Assembly: GCA_040756995.1 (NCBI GenBank)
Contig: JBFLYK010000004.1
Coordinates: 176,865-240,864 of the forward strand
Direction of reading: 5' to 3'
Origin: BP-133 sp040756995
GTDB lineage: Bacteria; Actinomycetota; Acidimicrobiia; IMCC26256; BP-133
DNA length: 64,000 nucleotides
Shown: positions 33,168 to 41,417 of the stretch, piece after piece
How the letters are laid out: each line of letters begins with the position of its first letter
Numbering within the stretch: position 1 is the first letter of the stretch
The notes under the pieces: model-generated
The model's database searches: none
Told to the model about the DNA's origin: nothing
The model's input: the letters and a program-made list of their open reading frames with translations, nothing else
Translations under genes and position numbers: made by a program

Positions 33168-33959
33168 TCACCGGATGCCGTTCGTCGCCAGGAAGTCGCG
33201 GATCGTGGCGCTGAGGCGGGCGGGCTCCTCCAGTGGGCTCATGTGCCCGGCCCCTTCCAGGTGGACGTGCCGGCCATTTGGCGCCAGGCTCGCCGTGCGG
33301 GCTCCGATCTCGGCCGGAACCGAGAGGTCCTGCGAGCCGGTCACGACCAGCATGGGTTGCCGGACGGACGCCAGACCGGGTTCCACGTCGGCGGCGGCGA
33401 GGGCCAACCACGCGTTGGCGTGGACCTCGGGGTCGCCGGCCAGGAGCTGGCGCCTGATCTCCGCCACCGCGGCGGGCTCCCGGGCAGCGAACGCCGGCGT
33501 AAACCAGCGGGCCAGCGTCTCGTCGGCCACCGCGGCCATGCCTCCGGCGCGGGTCCGGTCGGCCCGCGCTCGCACCGCGTCGGCGAACCCGTCGGGTACC
33601 CGGGCAGCCGAGTTGATGATCACCAGCGCGCCAACCAGGTCAGGATGCCGTTGCGCCAGGGCCAGGGCGACCACTCCACCCATGGAGAGACCGACGGTCA
33701 CGGCCGGCTCGGACGTCTCGGCCCGAAGCAGTTCGGCCACGTCGTCAGCCAGCGCCTCGATCGTGAACGGGCCGGCCGGCGCATCGGTCCCGCCGTGCCC
33801 GGCGAGGTCCGGTGTCAGGACGCGGTGGTGCCCCGCCAGCTCCGCCGCCAGCGGGCTCCAGCACGAACCCGACAGGCCGATGGGGTGCAACAGCATGACC
33901 GGCGGGCCGGCGCCACATTCGCCGAAGCAGAGCGTGCGGCCGTCCTCCAACTTCATCAT
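33168..33959 (-). CDS. Alpha/beta hydrolase, enol-lactonase/esterase-like
   Basis: A protein of 263 residues. HP motif LLHPIGLSGSCW, nucleophile elbow VGLSMGGVVAL, acid Asp in VTGSQDLSVP and His in EGAGHMSPLE. It most resembles PcaD-like 3-oxoadipate enol-lactonases, so lactone hydrolysis after Baeyer-Villiger oxidation is attractive but inferred. ATG 33959 overlaps the enoyl-CoA hydratase stop (ATGA). Confidence 0.85.
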   Translation of the reverse strand: MMKLEDGRTLCFGECGAGPPVMLLHPIGLSGSCWSPLAAELAGHHRVLTPDLAGHGGTDAPAGPFTIEALADDVAELLRAETSEPAVTVGLSMGGVVALALAQRHPDLVGALVIINSAARVPDGFADAVRARADRTRAGGMAAVADETLARWFTPAFAAREPAAVAEIRRQLLAGDPEVHANAWLALAAADVEPGLASVRQPMLVVTGSQDLSVPAEIGARTASLAPNGRHVHLEGAGHMSPLEEPARLSATIRDFLATNGIR

Positions 33960-34765
33960 CGCTCTGCACCGATGACGATCTGGCGCCACCCGCTGTAGCG
34001 TTCGCCGAATTCAGAGGCTTGTACGGCTCGGGCTTGCTCCCTGGCCTCGGCGCCGATGGCTTCTTCCAGCCCGCTCCCGGCCGCCGCCCGGACCAGCGCC
34101 TTGGTGGTCTGCGTGGCCTGCGGCGGCATCGAGGCGAAGGTGGCGGCGAGCGACACGGCGGTGGCGACAGGGTCGTCAGTGAGGCGGGAGACGAGGCCCC
34201 TGGCCCGGGCCTCCTCGGCCTCGACATGCCGGCCGGCCAGCAGCCATTCGATGGCCGCTTCGTGGCCGACGGCCCGGGGCAGGAGCCAGGTGATGCCCAT
34301 GTCCGGGACCAGACCCATATGCACGAACGGCGCACTGAAGTTGGCCGCCGGCGAGGCGATCCGGATGTCGCAGGCCAGCGCCAGTCCGAGCCCGGCCCCG
34401 GCGACCGGGCCGTTGATGGCGGCGATGGCCGGCTGAGGCAGGCGGTGGAGCGCCAGCGCCGGACGCAACGCCCGGGCGAGAAACTTCTCGGCCCACTCGG
34501 GTGTCGCCTCCGAGGCCCGGCGGATCAGGTCGAGATCACCGCCGGCGCAGAAGCCGAAACCGGCCCCGGACAAGACCAGTGCCCGGGTGGAAGGGTCGCC
34601 GGCCAGCCCGTCGAAGAGTGCCTCCAGCCCGAGGAGGATGGCCTCGTCGAGAGCGTTGAACTGCTCCGGACGATCGAGCAGCAGCAGAGTGACGCCGTCG
34701 CGAGGCCGAAGCAGCCGGACCCCGTCGACACCGCTATCGGGCGCCTCTGTGTCGGGAAAGTGCAT
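33956..34765 (-). CDS. Enoyl-CoA hydratase/isomerase (PaaG-like)
   Basis: A crotonase-fold protein of 269 residues: GAGFGFCAGGDLDLI for the oxyanion hole and GPVAGAGLGLALACDIRIAS. The hydratase Glu (QPE-type) is replaced, and the segment FVHMGLVPDMGITWLLPR has the Asp used by PaaG-like isomerases. It may therefore isomerise or hydrate an unusual cyclic enoyl-CoA. It is the first gene of the long leftward operon; the direct-repeat AraC-type site lies 44-71 bp upstream. Confidence 0.85.
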   Translation of the reverse strand: MHFPDTEAPDSGVDGVRLLRPRDGVTLLLLDRPEQFNALDEAILLGLEALFDGLAGDPSTRALVLSGAGFGFCAGGDLDLIRRASEATPEWAEKFLARALRPALALHRLPQPAIAAINGPVAGAGLGLALACDIRIASPAANFSAPFVHMGLVPDMGITWLLPRAVGHEAAIEWLLAGRHVEAEEARARGLVSRLTDDPVATAVSLAATFASMPPQATQTTKALVRAAAGSGLEEAIGAEAREQARAVQASEFGERYSGWRQIVIGAER

Positions 34766-34808
34766 GAGCCGACGCTACGAAGCACGGGGTCAGGGCGGAA
34801 TGTCCGCT

Positions 34809-34836
34809 CCGGACAGGACCGTGCAGATCGCGGACA
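34809..34836 (-). promoter_or_regulatory. Direct-repeat AraC-type operator before the long catabolic operon
   Basis: CCGGACA at 34809 and GCGGACA at 34830 are spaced exactly 21 bp (two helical turns) apart. The first is also the right arm of TGTCCG-CTC-CGGACA (34801-34815). The same heptamer pair with 21-bp spacing occurs at 38890-38917 before the other AraC-linked operon. Confidence 0.6.
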
Positions 34837-34874
34837 ACCCGGTGGGCTCACCCTCCGGCCGGGGCGGTCCCTCG

Positions 34875-35885
34875 TTACCCCCCGACCTGCCGGGCGCTCC
34901 GCCACGCAGTCGGCGACTCGCCCGTCCAGCGTTTGAAGGCGTGGGAGAACGCCGGCCCGTCGGCGTAGCCGAGCCGGCGGGCCACCTCCTCCACCGTCAG
35001 GGATCCAAGGCTGAGCAGCTGCGTGGCGAGGGTCTCGTGGACCTCCTCGACCAGCTCCGTGAACGACGTCCCTTCGGCGACGAGGTACCGGCGGAGCGTG
35101 CGCTCCTCCATGTGCAACTCGGCGGCGATCTCGGCCATCGTCGGTCTGGCGTCCGGCCGGTTGAGGAGCCGGGCCCGGACGCGGGCGGACGTCCCACGGC
35201 GGGCCAGCCGGCGCTCCATGAGGGCGGCGCAGGCGTCAACGCAGGCCCGCATCGTGTCGGCATGCGCCTGGGGGAGCGGCGCGTGCCACTGGGCGGGATC
35301 GAACAGGAACCGGTCTTCCGGCTGGCCGCTGCGAACCCGGAGCCCGGGGAGCACCGCCGCCAGGGCCGCCGCCCGGACGTCGTTCAGGTGGGTGCTCAGC
35401 TGGGGGACCACGCCGGGCGCGATGGTCGAGAACAGGACGAGCATGGAGGCGATGTCACGCTCGCAGACGAAGTCCCGGACGTCGACCGGGATCTCCGCCA
35501 CGTCGAGGTCGATCCGGGGCAGGCTCTCGTGGACGGCCGGCGCCGTGAACGCGAACGAGAGTCGGGCGAACCGCACGCCGATCCCCACCGCGTCGGCGAA
35601 CGTCGGGCTGGTGAGGATGGCATAGCCCCACATCCCGAAGCTGCCGAGCCGGGCCCGCCGACCGACCTCGGCTCCCAGCCCGGCGATGTCGCCGACCCGG
35701 GCCAGCAGGTTGCGCATGACCTGCAGTTCCTGGGCCGCCTCGACCAACAGTTCAGGCTCGTCGAGGTCGGCCGGAGCGATCCCGGTCGACTCGAGACACC
35801 GCTCGCGGGCCACACCCCGGGCCTCCCCCGCGCTGACGAGCGCCCGGACCGCACCCGGCCCCCGAGGAAAGTCCCACCACGGCAT
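34875..35885 (-). CDS. AraC family transcriptional regulator
   Basis: A protein of 337 residues. An N-terminal arabinose-binding-like ligand domain of about 230 residues is followed by a double HTH: RPTMAEIAAELHMEERTLRRYL and SLTVEEVARRLGYADGPAFS with FKRWTGESPTAWR. ATG 35885 has GGGGGG directly upstream. Seven bp after the thioesterase gene, it closes the ALDH-SDR-thioesterase-AraC operon. Proteins of this class bind direct repeats, and matching repeats lie before its own operon and before the 18-gene operon it faces downstream. It is probably an activator responding to a pathway metabolite. Confidence 0.88.
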   Translation of the reverse strand: MPWWDFPRGPGAVRALVSAGEARGVARERCLESTGIAPADLDEPELLVEAAQELQVMRNLLARVGDIAGLGAEVGRRARLGSFGMWGYAILTSPTFADAVGIGVRFARLSFAFTAPAVHESLPRIDLDVAEIPVDVRDFVCERDIASMLVLFSTIAPGVVPQLSTHLNDVRAAALAAVLPGLRVRSGQPEDRFLFDPAQWHAPLPQAHADTMRACVDACAALMERRLARRGTSARVRARLLNRPDARPTMAEIAAELHMEERTLRRYLVAEGTSFTELVEEVHETLATQLLSLGSLTVEEVARRLGYADGPAFSHAFKRWTGESPTAWRSARQVGG

Positions 35886-35892
35886 CCCCCCA

Positions 35893-36429
35893 TTATCCTG
35901 CGGGCGGCTCCGGTCCCCCGGTAGGCGCCAGCGGAGGCGGCTCGCCGTCGCCGCCGTCACGGCGGAGGTGGTAGTGCCCGACGGCGGTCGCGACGACATC
36001 ACCGGTCGTGTCGCGCAGGGTCATGGCGACCTCGTAGTCGGCCCGGCCGGTGGCGGCCAGCTGGGCGGCGACGTCGTCGACCCTCACGGCGTCGAACACC
36101 GCCTCGGCCCGCAAGGCGGTGCGCGCCACCCGCTTGAAGGTGATGTTGAGGTCGGGCACCACAATCCAGCAGTCGCCGAGTTCGGGGTGGGCGAGGAAGG
36201 CGATGCCCCCGAGGACCTCGGCCGCCGCCCACTGGACCGCGGCGTGGACGCCACCGAGATGATTGGCGTTCGCCTCGGTGAGCGGAACCGTGCAGGCGAG
36301 AACCTCACCGACGCTCTCGATACGGATGCCGATGTGCTCGTAGAGAGGGATCAGGAGGCGCAGCCGGGCCTCCAGGGCTGCGGCGTCGGCGGCTCCGGTG
36401 CCGGCCAGGAGCGCGGCGTCGGAAGCTAT
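35893..36429 (-). CDS. Hotdog-fold thioesterase-like protein (DUF4442/PaaI type) with apparent ATA start
   Basis: The family homology extends well upstream of the first canonical start (GTG at 36162). From 36429 the frame reads ATA-GCT then SDAALLAGTGAADAAALEA, LYEHIGIRIESVGEVL and NANHLGGVHAAVQWAAAEVL, the hotdog helix. It has no ATG/GTG/TTG, but AGGAGG sits 5 bases before the ATA, which overlaps the SDR stop. The predicted product is about 178 residues with a Pro-rich tail. Likely role: hydrolysis of acyl-CoA side products. Either ATA is used, or the start base differs in the genome. Confidence 0.6.
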   Translation of the reverse strand: MASDAALLAGTGAADAAALEARLRLLIPLYEHIGIRIESVGEVLACTVPLTEANANHLGGVHAAVQWAAAEVLGGIAFLAHPELGDCWIVVPDLNITFKRVARTALRAEAVFDAVRVDDVAAQLAATGRADYEVAMTLRDTTGDVVATAVGHYHLRRDGGDGEPPPLAPTGGPEPPAG

Positions 36430-37253
36430 CCCTGCCTCCTCACACGCCGCTCGTACGCCGCCCGGGCGTCGGCGTCGCTGTCGAGGACGCCGCGCTCTGC
36501 ACCCATGGCGGCGAACACGCGGTCGACGACCGGAGCTGGAAGCACCTTGACGAGGCGGCCGGCCAGGCCCACCTGCCAGGGCACGAAGACACTCGCCCGG
36601 GGGCGCTCGATCGCCTTGACGACGGCCGCCGCCACGACGGACGGAGCAACCTTCGGAAGGCCACGGATGTCAGGCAGCCCCCTGCTCAGCTCGGTGTCGA
36701 TGACGCCCGGGAGGACGGTGGTGACGGCGATGCCCCTCGTGCGGTACTCGAGACGGAGCGCTTCGGAGAGACCGACGACCGCATGCTTGGTGCCGCAGTA
36801 CGTGGCCATGCCCGGCGCAGCCATGTAGCCGGCGCCTGAGGAGACGGTGACGATGTGTCCGGCGCCTCGGGGCAGCATGCGCTCGAGGGCCAGCTTGGCT
36901 CCGAGGATCACGCCGTGCACATTGACGTCGACCAGGCGGCGGGCGAGCTCGTCGCCCTCGTCTTCGAACGGGCCGGTCGGCATGATCCCGGCGTTGTTCA
37001 CCAGGACGTCGAGCAGGCCGAACTCGGAGACGGTGGCATCGAGGAAGCCCGCGAAGGACACGCGGTCGGTGACGTCGAGGTGGAGCCCCAGGACGCGCCC
37101 CGGAAGCGCGGTGGCGGTCTCCTTGGCGGCAACCTCGTCTATGTCACCGACGGCGACGTAGGCCCCCCGCCGGCACAGCTCCGCGGCGATGGCACGGCCG
37201 ATGCCCCTTCCGCCGCCGGTCACGGCGACGACACGACCAGCGATCATGGGCAT
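36426..37253 (-). CDS. Short-chain dehydrogenase/reductase
   Basis: A protein of 275 residues. TGGGRGIGRAIAAELCRRGA, VNNAGIMPTG, Ser in TVSSGAGYM, and Y/K in ATYCGTKHAVV. Its C-terminal 60 residues (FVPWQVGLAGRLVKVLPAPV) are the extension of SDRs found with ketone- and terpenoid-degradation genes. ATG 37253 overlaps the aldehyde dehydrogenase end by 10 bp. D in VAVGDIDE suggests NAD. Confidence 0.88.
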   Translation of the reverse strand: MPMIAGRVVAVTGGGRGIGRAIAAELCRRGAYVAVGDIDEVAAKETATALPGRVLGLHLDVTDRVSFAGFLDATVSEFGLLDVLVNNAGIMPTGPFEDEGDELARRLVDVNVHGVILGAKLALERMLPRGAGHIVTVSSGAGYMAAPGMATYCGTKHAVVGLSEALRLEYRTRGIAVTTVLPGVIDTELSRGLPDIRGLPKVAPSVVAAAVVKAIERPRASVFVPWQVGLAGRLVKVLPAPVVDRVFAAMGAERGVLDSDADARAAYERRVRRQG

Positions 37254-38818
37254 GGCTCTCCCTCTCTGCGGGGCGTTCGCCCGGCGAGTTGAAGGCCGGT
37301 GCGTCGGCGGGCGTCGCGAGCGACCACCGCCCGCAGAAGGCGAGCGGCGAGCCGCCCGCGCCGGGCGGTGTACGGGTACCAGAGCAGTTCCCGCCGGGGC
37401 GTCGGGACGAGTGACGCGGTGATGACCTGCTGGCGGCAATACTTGCGCACACCGGCGGCACCGCCGAACCGGCTGCCGAGCCCCGACTGCTTCCAGCCAC
37501 CGTGGGGCAGCGGCTGGCAGAAGAGGTTGGTCAGGACGTCGTTGACGTTGACGGCCCCCGCTTCGAGGCGGCGGGCCAGCGTCTCGCCCCGCCGGCGGTC
37601 CCGGGTCCACACGGTGGCGGACAGGCCGTAGGGCGAATCGTTGACCAGCCGCACGGCGTCGTCGGCGTCGGCCACTTTCATCACCGGGATGGTCGGCCCG
37701 AACGTCTCGTCCCGCATGCAGGCCATGGAGTGGTCGACGTCGACCAGCACGGTCGGCTCGAAGAACGTGCCAGTGCCCGTCCGCCGCCCGCCGGTCAGCG
37801 CCTTGGCGCCGCCGGCGACCGCCCCGTCGACGTGCTCCTCGACGATGCGGACCTGGGCCTCGGTGGCCAGGGCGCCGATGTCGGCGGCGAAGTCGCCTTC
37901 GTCGACCCCCTGGCGCAGCGAGCGGACATGTTCCACCAGCCGGGCGACAAACTCCTCGTAGACCGGTGCCTCGACGTAGACCCGCTCGATAGAGACGCAC
38001 ACCTGGCCGGAGTTCATCAGCGCGCCCCATGCGATGCCGTTGACGGCCCGGTCGAGGTCGGCGTCGGCCAGGACGATGGCCGCGTCCTTGCCGCCCAGCT
38101 CCAGGCTGGCCGGGATGAGCCGCTCGCCGGCCCGCCGCGCCACCGCCCGCCCGGTGCGCGTCGAGCCGGTGAACTGCACGAAGTCGACGTGGTCGACGAC
38201 AGCCGCGCCCGTCTCGCCGGCACCGGTGACGCAGGCGAGCACCGGCGGCGCGCCGATCTCGGCCCACCCGCGCACCAGTTCGAGCGCGGAGAGCGGCGTC
38301 ACCTCGGACGGCTTGAGGACAGCGGCCGCACCCGCCGCGAGCGCCGGGACGGCGTCCATCCCCGGCATCGTGAACGGGAAGTTCCAGGGGGAGATAATCC
38401 CGACCACGGGATACGGCCGGAACGTGGTCGTGAGCCGCTTCGTGGCCGTGAGGAGGTTGTGGGGTCGGGGACGCTTGTCGGCCAGGAACCGTTCGGCGTG
38501 CTTGGCGTGGTAATTGAGCATGTCGCACAGGGCCGGCCCCTCGAAGCCCGCCTCGGCCTCCGGCTTGGCGGTCTCGGAGCGGATGACCTCCGTGATCCGC
38601 TCGGCGTTGTCCAGGCACCAGTCCCGGAGTCGTTGGAGCCAGACGGCGCGGCCGGCCGGACCAATGGCTTCCCAGGCCGGCTGTTCGGCCCGCAGATCGG
38701 CGACGATCCGGGCCACCTCGGCCGGAGGCGTGTCGGGGACCCGGCCCACGATACGGCCATCGGCGGGGTTGGTGACGGTGATCTCGGTGGCCGTGGCGAC
38801 CGGGCCGGTGGACGGCAT
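37244..38818 (-). CDS. Aldehyde dehydrogenase (second, succinate-semialdehyde/ALDH superfamily)
   Basis: A protein of 524 residues. Oxyanion Asn in IISPWNFPFTMPG, Glu in LELGGKDAAIVL, Cys in NSGQVCVSIERVYVE, cofactor loop QFTGSTRTGRAV. A C-terminal extension of about 50 basic residues goes past the usual ALDH end. It opens the operon ending in the AraC gene; the direct-repeat site lies 72-99 bp upstream. Confidence 0.9.
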   Translation of the reverse strand: MPSTGPVATATEITVTNPADGRIVGRVPDTPPAEVARIVADLRAEQPAWEAIGPAGRAVWLQRLRDWCLDNAERITEVIRSETAKPEAEAGFEGPALCDMLNYHAKHAERFLADKRPRPHNLLTATKRLTTTFRPYPVVGIISPWNFPFTMPGMDAVPALAAGAAAVLKPSEVTPLSALELVRGWAEIGAPPVLACVTGAGETGAAVVDHVDFVQFTGSTRTGRAVARRAGERLIPASLELGGKDAAIVLADADLDRAVNGIAWGALMNSGQVCVSIERVYVEAPVYEEFVARLVEHVRSLRQGVDEGDFAADIGALATEAQVRIVEEHVDGAVAGGAKALTGGRRTGTGTFFEPTVLVDVDHSMACMRDETFGPTIPVMKVADADDAVRLVNDSPYGLSATVWTRDRRRGETLARRLEAGAVNVNDVLTNLFCQPLPHGGWKQSGLGSRFGGAAGVRKYCRQQVITASLVPTPRRELLWYPYTARRGRLAARLLRAVVARDARRRTGLQLAGRTPRREGEPCP

Positions 38819-38889
38819 GGCGAGCTCCTGGGGCTCTATGGCTGTGCTGCAAACGGTAAGAAGACAAGCCCAGTGCGGCCATGACGTGA

Positions 38890-38917
38890 GCGGACAATGC
38901 CCTGCGATCGGCGGACA
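38890..38917 (-). promoter_or_regulatory. Direct-repeat AraC-type operator before the ALDH-SDR-thioesterase-AraC operon
   Basis: GCGGACA at 38890 and at 38911 are spaced exactly 21 bp, the same sequence, spacing and orientation as the site at 34809. The 173-bp gap also separates this operon from the SDR at 38992. Confidence 0.6.
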
Positions 38918-38991
38918 TCCTCCGACCGGCGCCAGCCGACCTCGGCTACCCCCGGACCACCAGGCTGGCCCCCTTCAGGACCGGGCCGGGA

Positions 38992-39759
38992 TCAGATAAG
39001 CCGGGCGGTGAGGCCGTTGTCGACCGGGAGGGAGACGCCGGAGACGAATGCTGCCTGGTCGGAGGCGAGATAGGCGACGACGTTGCCCACTTCGCGGGTG
39101 GAGCCGAGGCGGCCCTGGATGTTCTGGACGAGCTGGTCGGCGCTCAGCCCCATCGTGGCTTGGGCGACCTGCCCGACCGGCGCGAGGAGCCGGTCCAGCA
39201 TCGGTGTGTCGATCAGCCCCGGGCAGACACAGTTGACCCGGACGCCGAAATCGCGAAACTCGAGGGCGGCGGTCTGGGTCAGGGAGACGACGGCGGCTTT
39301 GGTGGCGCAGTAGGCGCCGAGGAGCGCGCCGCCGCGCAGCCCGGCCACCGACGCGATGTTGACGATGGCGCCGCCGCCGGAGGCGGCGATGACCGCGCCG
39401 CCATACTTGATCCCGAGCCAGACTCCCTTGACGTTGACCGCCAGGATCCGGTCGAACTCGTCCTCCGGTTGCTGGACCAGCGGGTACAGCTGCTCGATCC
39501 CGGCGTTGTTGCACATCACGTCGAGCCCGCCGAATACCTCCGTGGTGGCCTGCACGGCTCGCTCCACGTCTGCGGCCAGGCGCACGTCGCAGTGCCGCGA
39601 CGGCATGCCGAGTTCGGCGCCCGCCTTTCCCAGGGCCTCGTCGTCGATGTCGCTCAGCATCACGCGTGCTCCCGACTCGACTAGGACCGTGGCGATTTCC
39701 CGGCCGATGCCGCTCCCGGCGCCCGTCACGAGTGCCCGCTTTCCGCTGAGGTCGGCCAT
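38992..39759 (-). CDS. Short-chain dehydrogenase/reductase
   Basis: A protein of 255 residues with AAGGAGAT 6 bases before the ATG. Motifs: TGAGSGIGREIATVLVESGA, CNNAGIEQLY, Ser in NIASVAGLRGG, Y/K in GAYCATKAAVV, and a C-terminal VSGVSLPVDNG. D in MLSDIDDE suggests NAD. It follows the Baeyer-Villiger gene by 19 bp and could make the ketone that enzyme uses. A frameshifted fragment of a close paralogue lies at 43.97-44.15 kb. Confidence 0.88.
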   Translation of the reverse strand: MADLSGKRALVTGAGSGIGREIATVLVESGARVMLSDIDDEALGKAGAELGMPSRHCDVRLAADVERAVQATTEVFGGLDVMCNNAGIEQLYPLVQQPEDEFDRILAVNVKGVWLGIKYGGAVIAASGGGAIVNIASVAGLRGGALLGAYCATKAAVVSLTQTAALEFRDFGVRVNCVCPGLIDTPMLDRLLAPVGQVAQATMGLSADQLVQNIQGRLGSTREVGNVVAYLASDQAAFVSGVSLPVDNGLTARLI

Positions 39760-39778
39760 GGGTGATCTCCTTTGCTCG

Positions 39779-41398
39779 TCAGGCGGGTTGGGCGACGGGA
39801 ACGCCGATGGTGAAGCCCTGATAGCCGTTCTCGGCGACGCTGTCGCAGATCTGGCGGTACAGGACGGTGCCGCCGGCGAAGGGCATGAACCCCTCGGGCT
39901 TCCCTTCGATGTTGCGGCCCATGTACCAGGAGTTGCCGTGGGTGAAAATCGTCATCTCGCCGAGGGCATGGACCTGGTCGGTCCATTCCTTTTCGGCCGG
40001 TGCTTCGGCCTCGATGACGTCGACCCCCCGGGCGGCGAGGTAGGCGATGCAGTCGGCGATCCATTCAACGTGCTGTTCGATGCTGGGAACCATGTTGGAG
40101 ATCACCGAGGGGCTGCCGGGGCCGGTGATGATGAACAGGTTGGGGAACCCGTGCACGGCGAGGCCCAGGTAGGTGACGGGGCCATCGGACCACTTGTCCT
40201 GGATGGTCAACCCGTCCCGGCCGGTGATGGGGATGCGCAGGATCGAGCCGGTCATGGCGTCGAAGCCGGTGGCGAAGACGATGACGTCGACCTCGATGGT
40301 GCCGCCGGTGGTGGCGATCCCGGAGGCGACGATGCCGGTGATCGCGGTCTGGCGCAGGTCGACAAGGGTGACGTTGTCCCGGTTGAAGGTCTCGAAGTAG
40401 CCGGTGTCGAGGCAGAGCCGCTTGGCGCCGAAGGGGTAGGTGGAGGGGATGAGCCGCTCGGCGAGTGCCGGGTCGTTGACCTTGGCCCGGATCTTGTCCT
40501 TCACGACCCGGCCCACCCGCTCGGCGGCGTCGAGGCTCAGGAGCTGGTCGGCGTAGGTGGCAGCGATGGTGAGCCCGCCGTCGTTCCAGCGTTCCTCCAT
40601 GGTGGCCAGGAACTCGTCCTCGGGGACGGCCATGGCCGACCGGTCGTCGAAGGTGACCGGGAAGTAGAGCGGTGACTGGCGGATCTTCTGGCGGTACTCG
40701 GCGTAGTTTTCCTGGGTCGCCCGCAGCACCGCCGGGTCGAGCGGGGCGTTGCGGGCCGGAATGCTGAAGTTCGGGGTGCGCTGGAGGACGTACGTGTGGG
40801 CCGCCTCGGCGGCGATGATGGGGATCGCCTGGATCCCGGAGGATCCCGTCCCGATGACGGCCACCCGCTTCCCGGCGAAGTCCACTCCCTCATGGGGCCA
40901 GCGGGCGGTGTGGTACCACTCGCCGCCGAAGTTGTCCAGGCCGGGAATGGCCGGGATCTGGGCGTCGGACAGGCAGCCGGTGGCCAGGACGAGGAACCGG
41001 GCTGTCACCGTTCCCCCGGGTTCGGTCTCCACCGTCCACGTGTTCGCCGCTTCGTCGAAGGCGGCCGAGACGACGCTTGTCTCGAGGTGGATGTCGCGGC
41101 GCAGGTCGAAACGGTCGGCCACGTGGTTCAGGTAGGCCAGGATCTCCGGCTGGGCCGGGTAGCGCTCGGTCCAGTTCCACTCCCGCTCCAGATCGGGGTC
41201 GAAGGAGTAGGAGTAGGCGAGCGACTCGATGTCGCAGCGAGCGCCCGGGTAGCGGTTCCAGTACCAGGTGCCGCCGACACCGGCGGCCCGGTCGTAGACC
41301 CGCACCGAGAAGCCCTCCGTCCGAAAGCGGTGCAGGGCGTAGAGCCCGGCGAAGCCCGCCCCGACGACGACGGCGTCGACGTCTGAAGTGGTCGGCAT
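39779..41398 (-). CDS. Baeyer-Villiger flavin monooxygenase (cyclohexanone/steroid monooxygenase-like)
   Basis: A protein of 539 residues. GAGFAGLYALHRFR binds FAD, GTGSSGIQAIP binds NADPH, and FGGEWYHTARWP between them is the BVMO fingerprint. YPGARCDIESLAYSYSF is the typical N-terminal block of CHMO-like enzymes. It converts cyclic or linear ketones to lactones or esters with NADPH and O2. GAGGAGAG lies before the ATG at 41398. In context it is the ring-opening candidate of the pathway. Confidence 0.92.
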   Translation of the reverse strand: MPTTSDVDAVVVGAGFAGLYALHRFRTEGFSVRVYDRAAGVGGTWYWNRYPGARCDIESLAYSYSFDPDLEREWNWTERYPAQPEILAYLNHVADRFDLRRDIHLETSVVSAAFDEAANTWTVETEPGGTVTARFLVLATGCLSDAQIPAIPGLDNFGGEWYHTARWPHEGVDFAGKRVAVIGTGSSGIQAIPIIAAEAAHTYVLQRTPNFSIPARNAPLDPAVLRATQENYAEYRQKIRQSPLYFPVTFDDRSAMAVPEDEFLATMEERWNDGGLTIAATYADQLLSLDAAERVGRVVKDKIRAKVNDPALAERLIPSTYPFGAKRLCLDTGYFETFNRDNVTLVDLRQTAITGIVASGIATTGGTIEVDVIVFATGFDAMTGSILRIPITGRDGLTIQDKWSDGPVTYLGLAVHGFPNLFIITGPGSPSVISNMVPSIEQHVEWIADCIAYLAARGVDVIEAEAPAEKEWTDQVHALGEMTIFTHGNSWYMGRNIEGKPEGFMPFAGGTVLYRQICDSVAENGYQGFTIGVPVAQPA

Positions 41399-41417
41399 CG
41401 GTGATCTCTCCTCGGCG

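Noticed and set aside
39356..40675. A plus-strand frame opposite the Baeyer-Villiger gene
   Set aside because: Asp/Gly/Val/His-rich repeat-like sequence without homology; the minus strand has the BVMO fingerprint.
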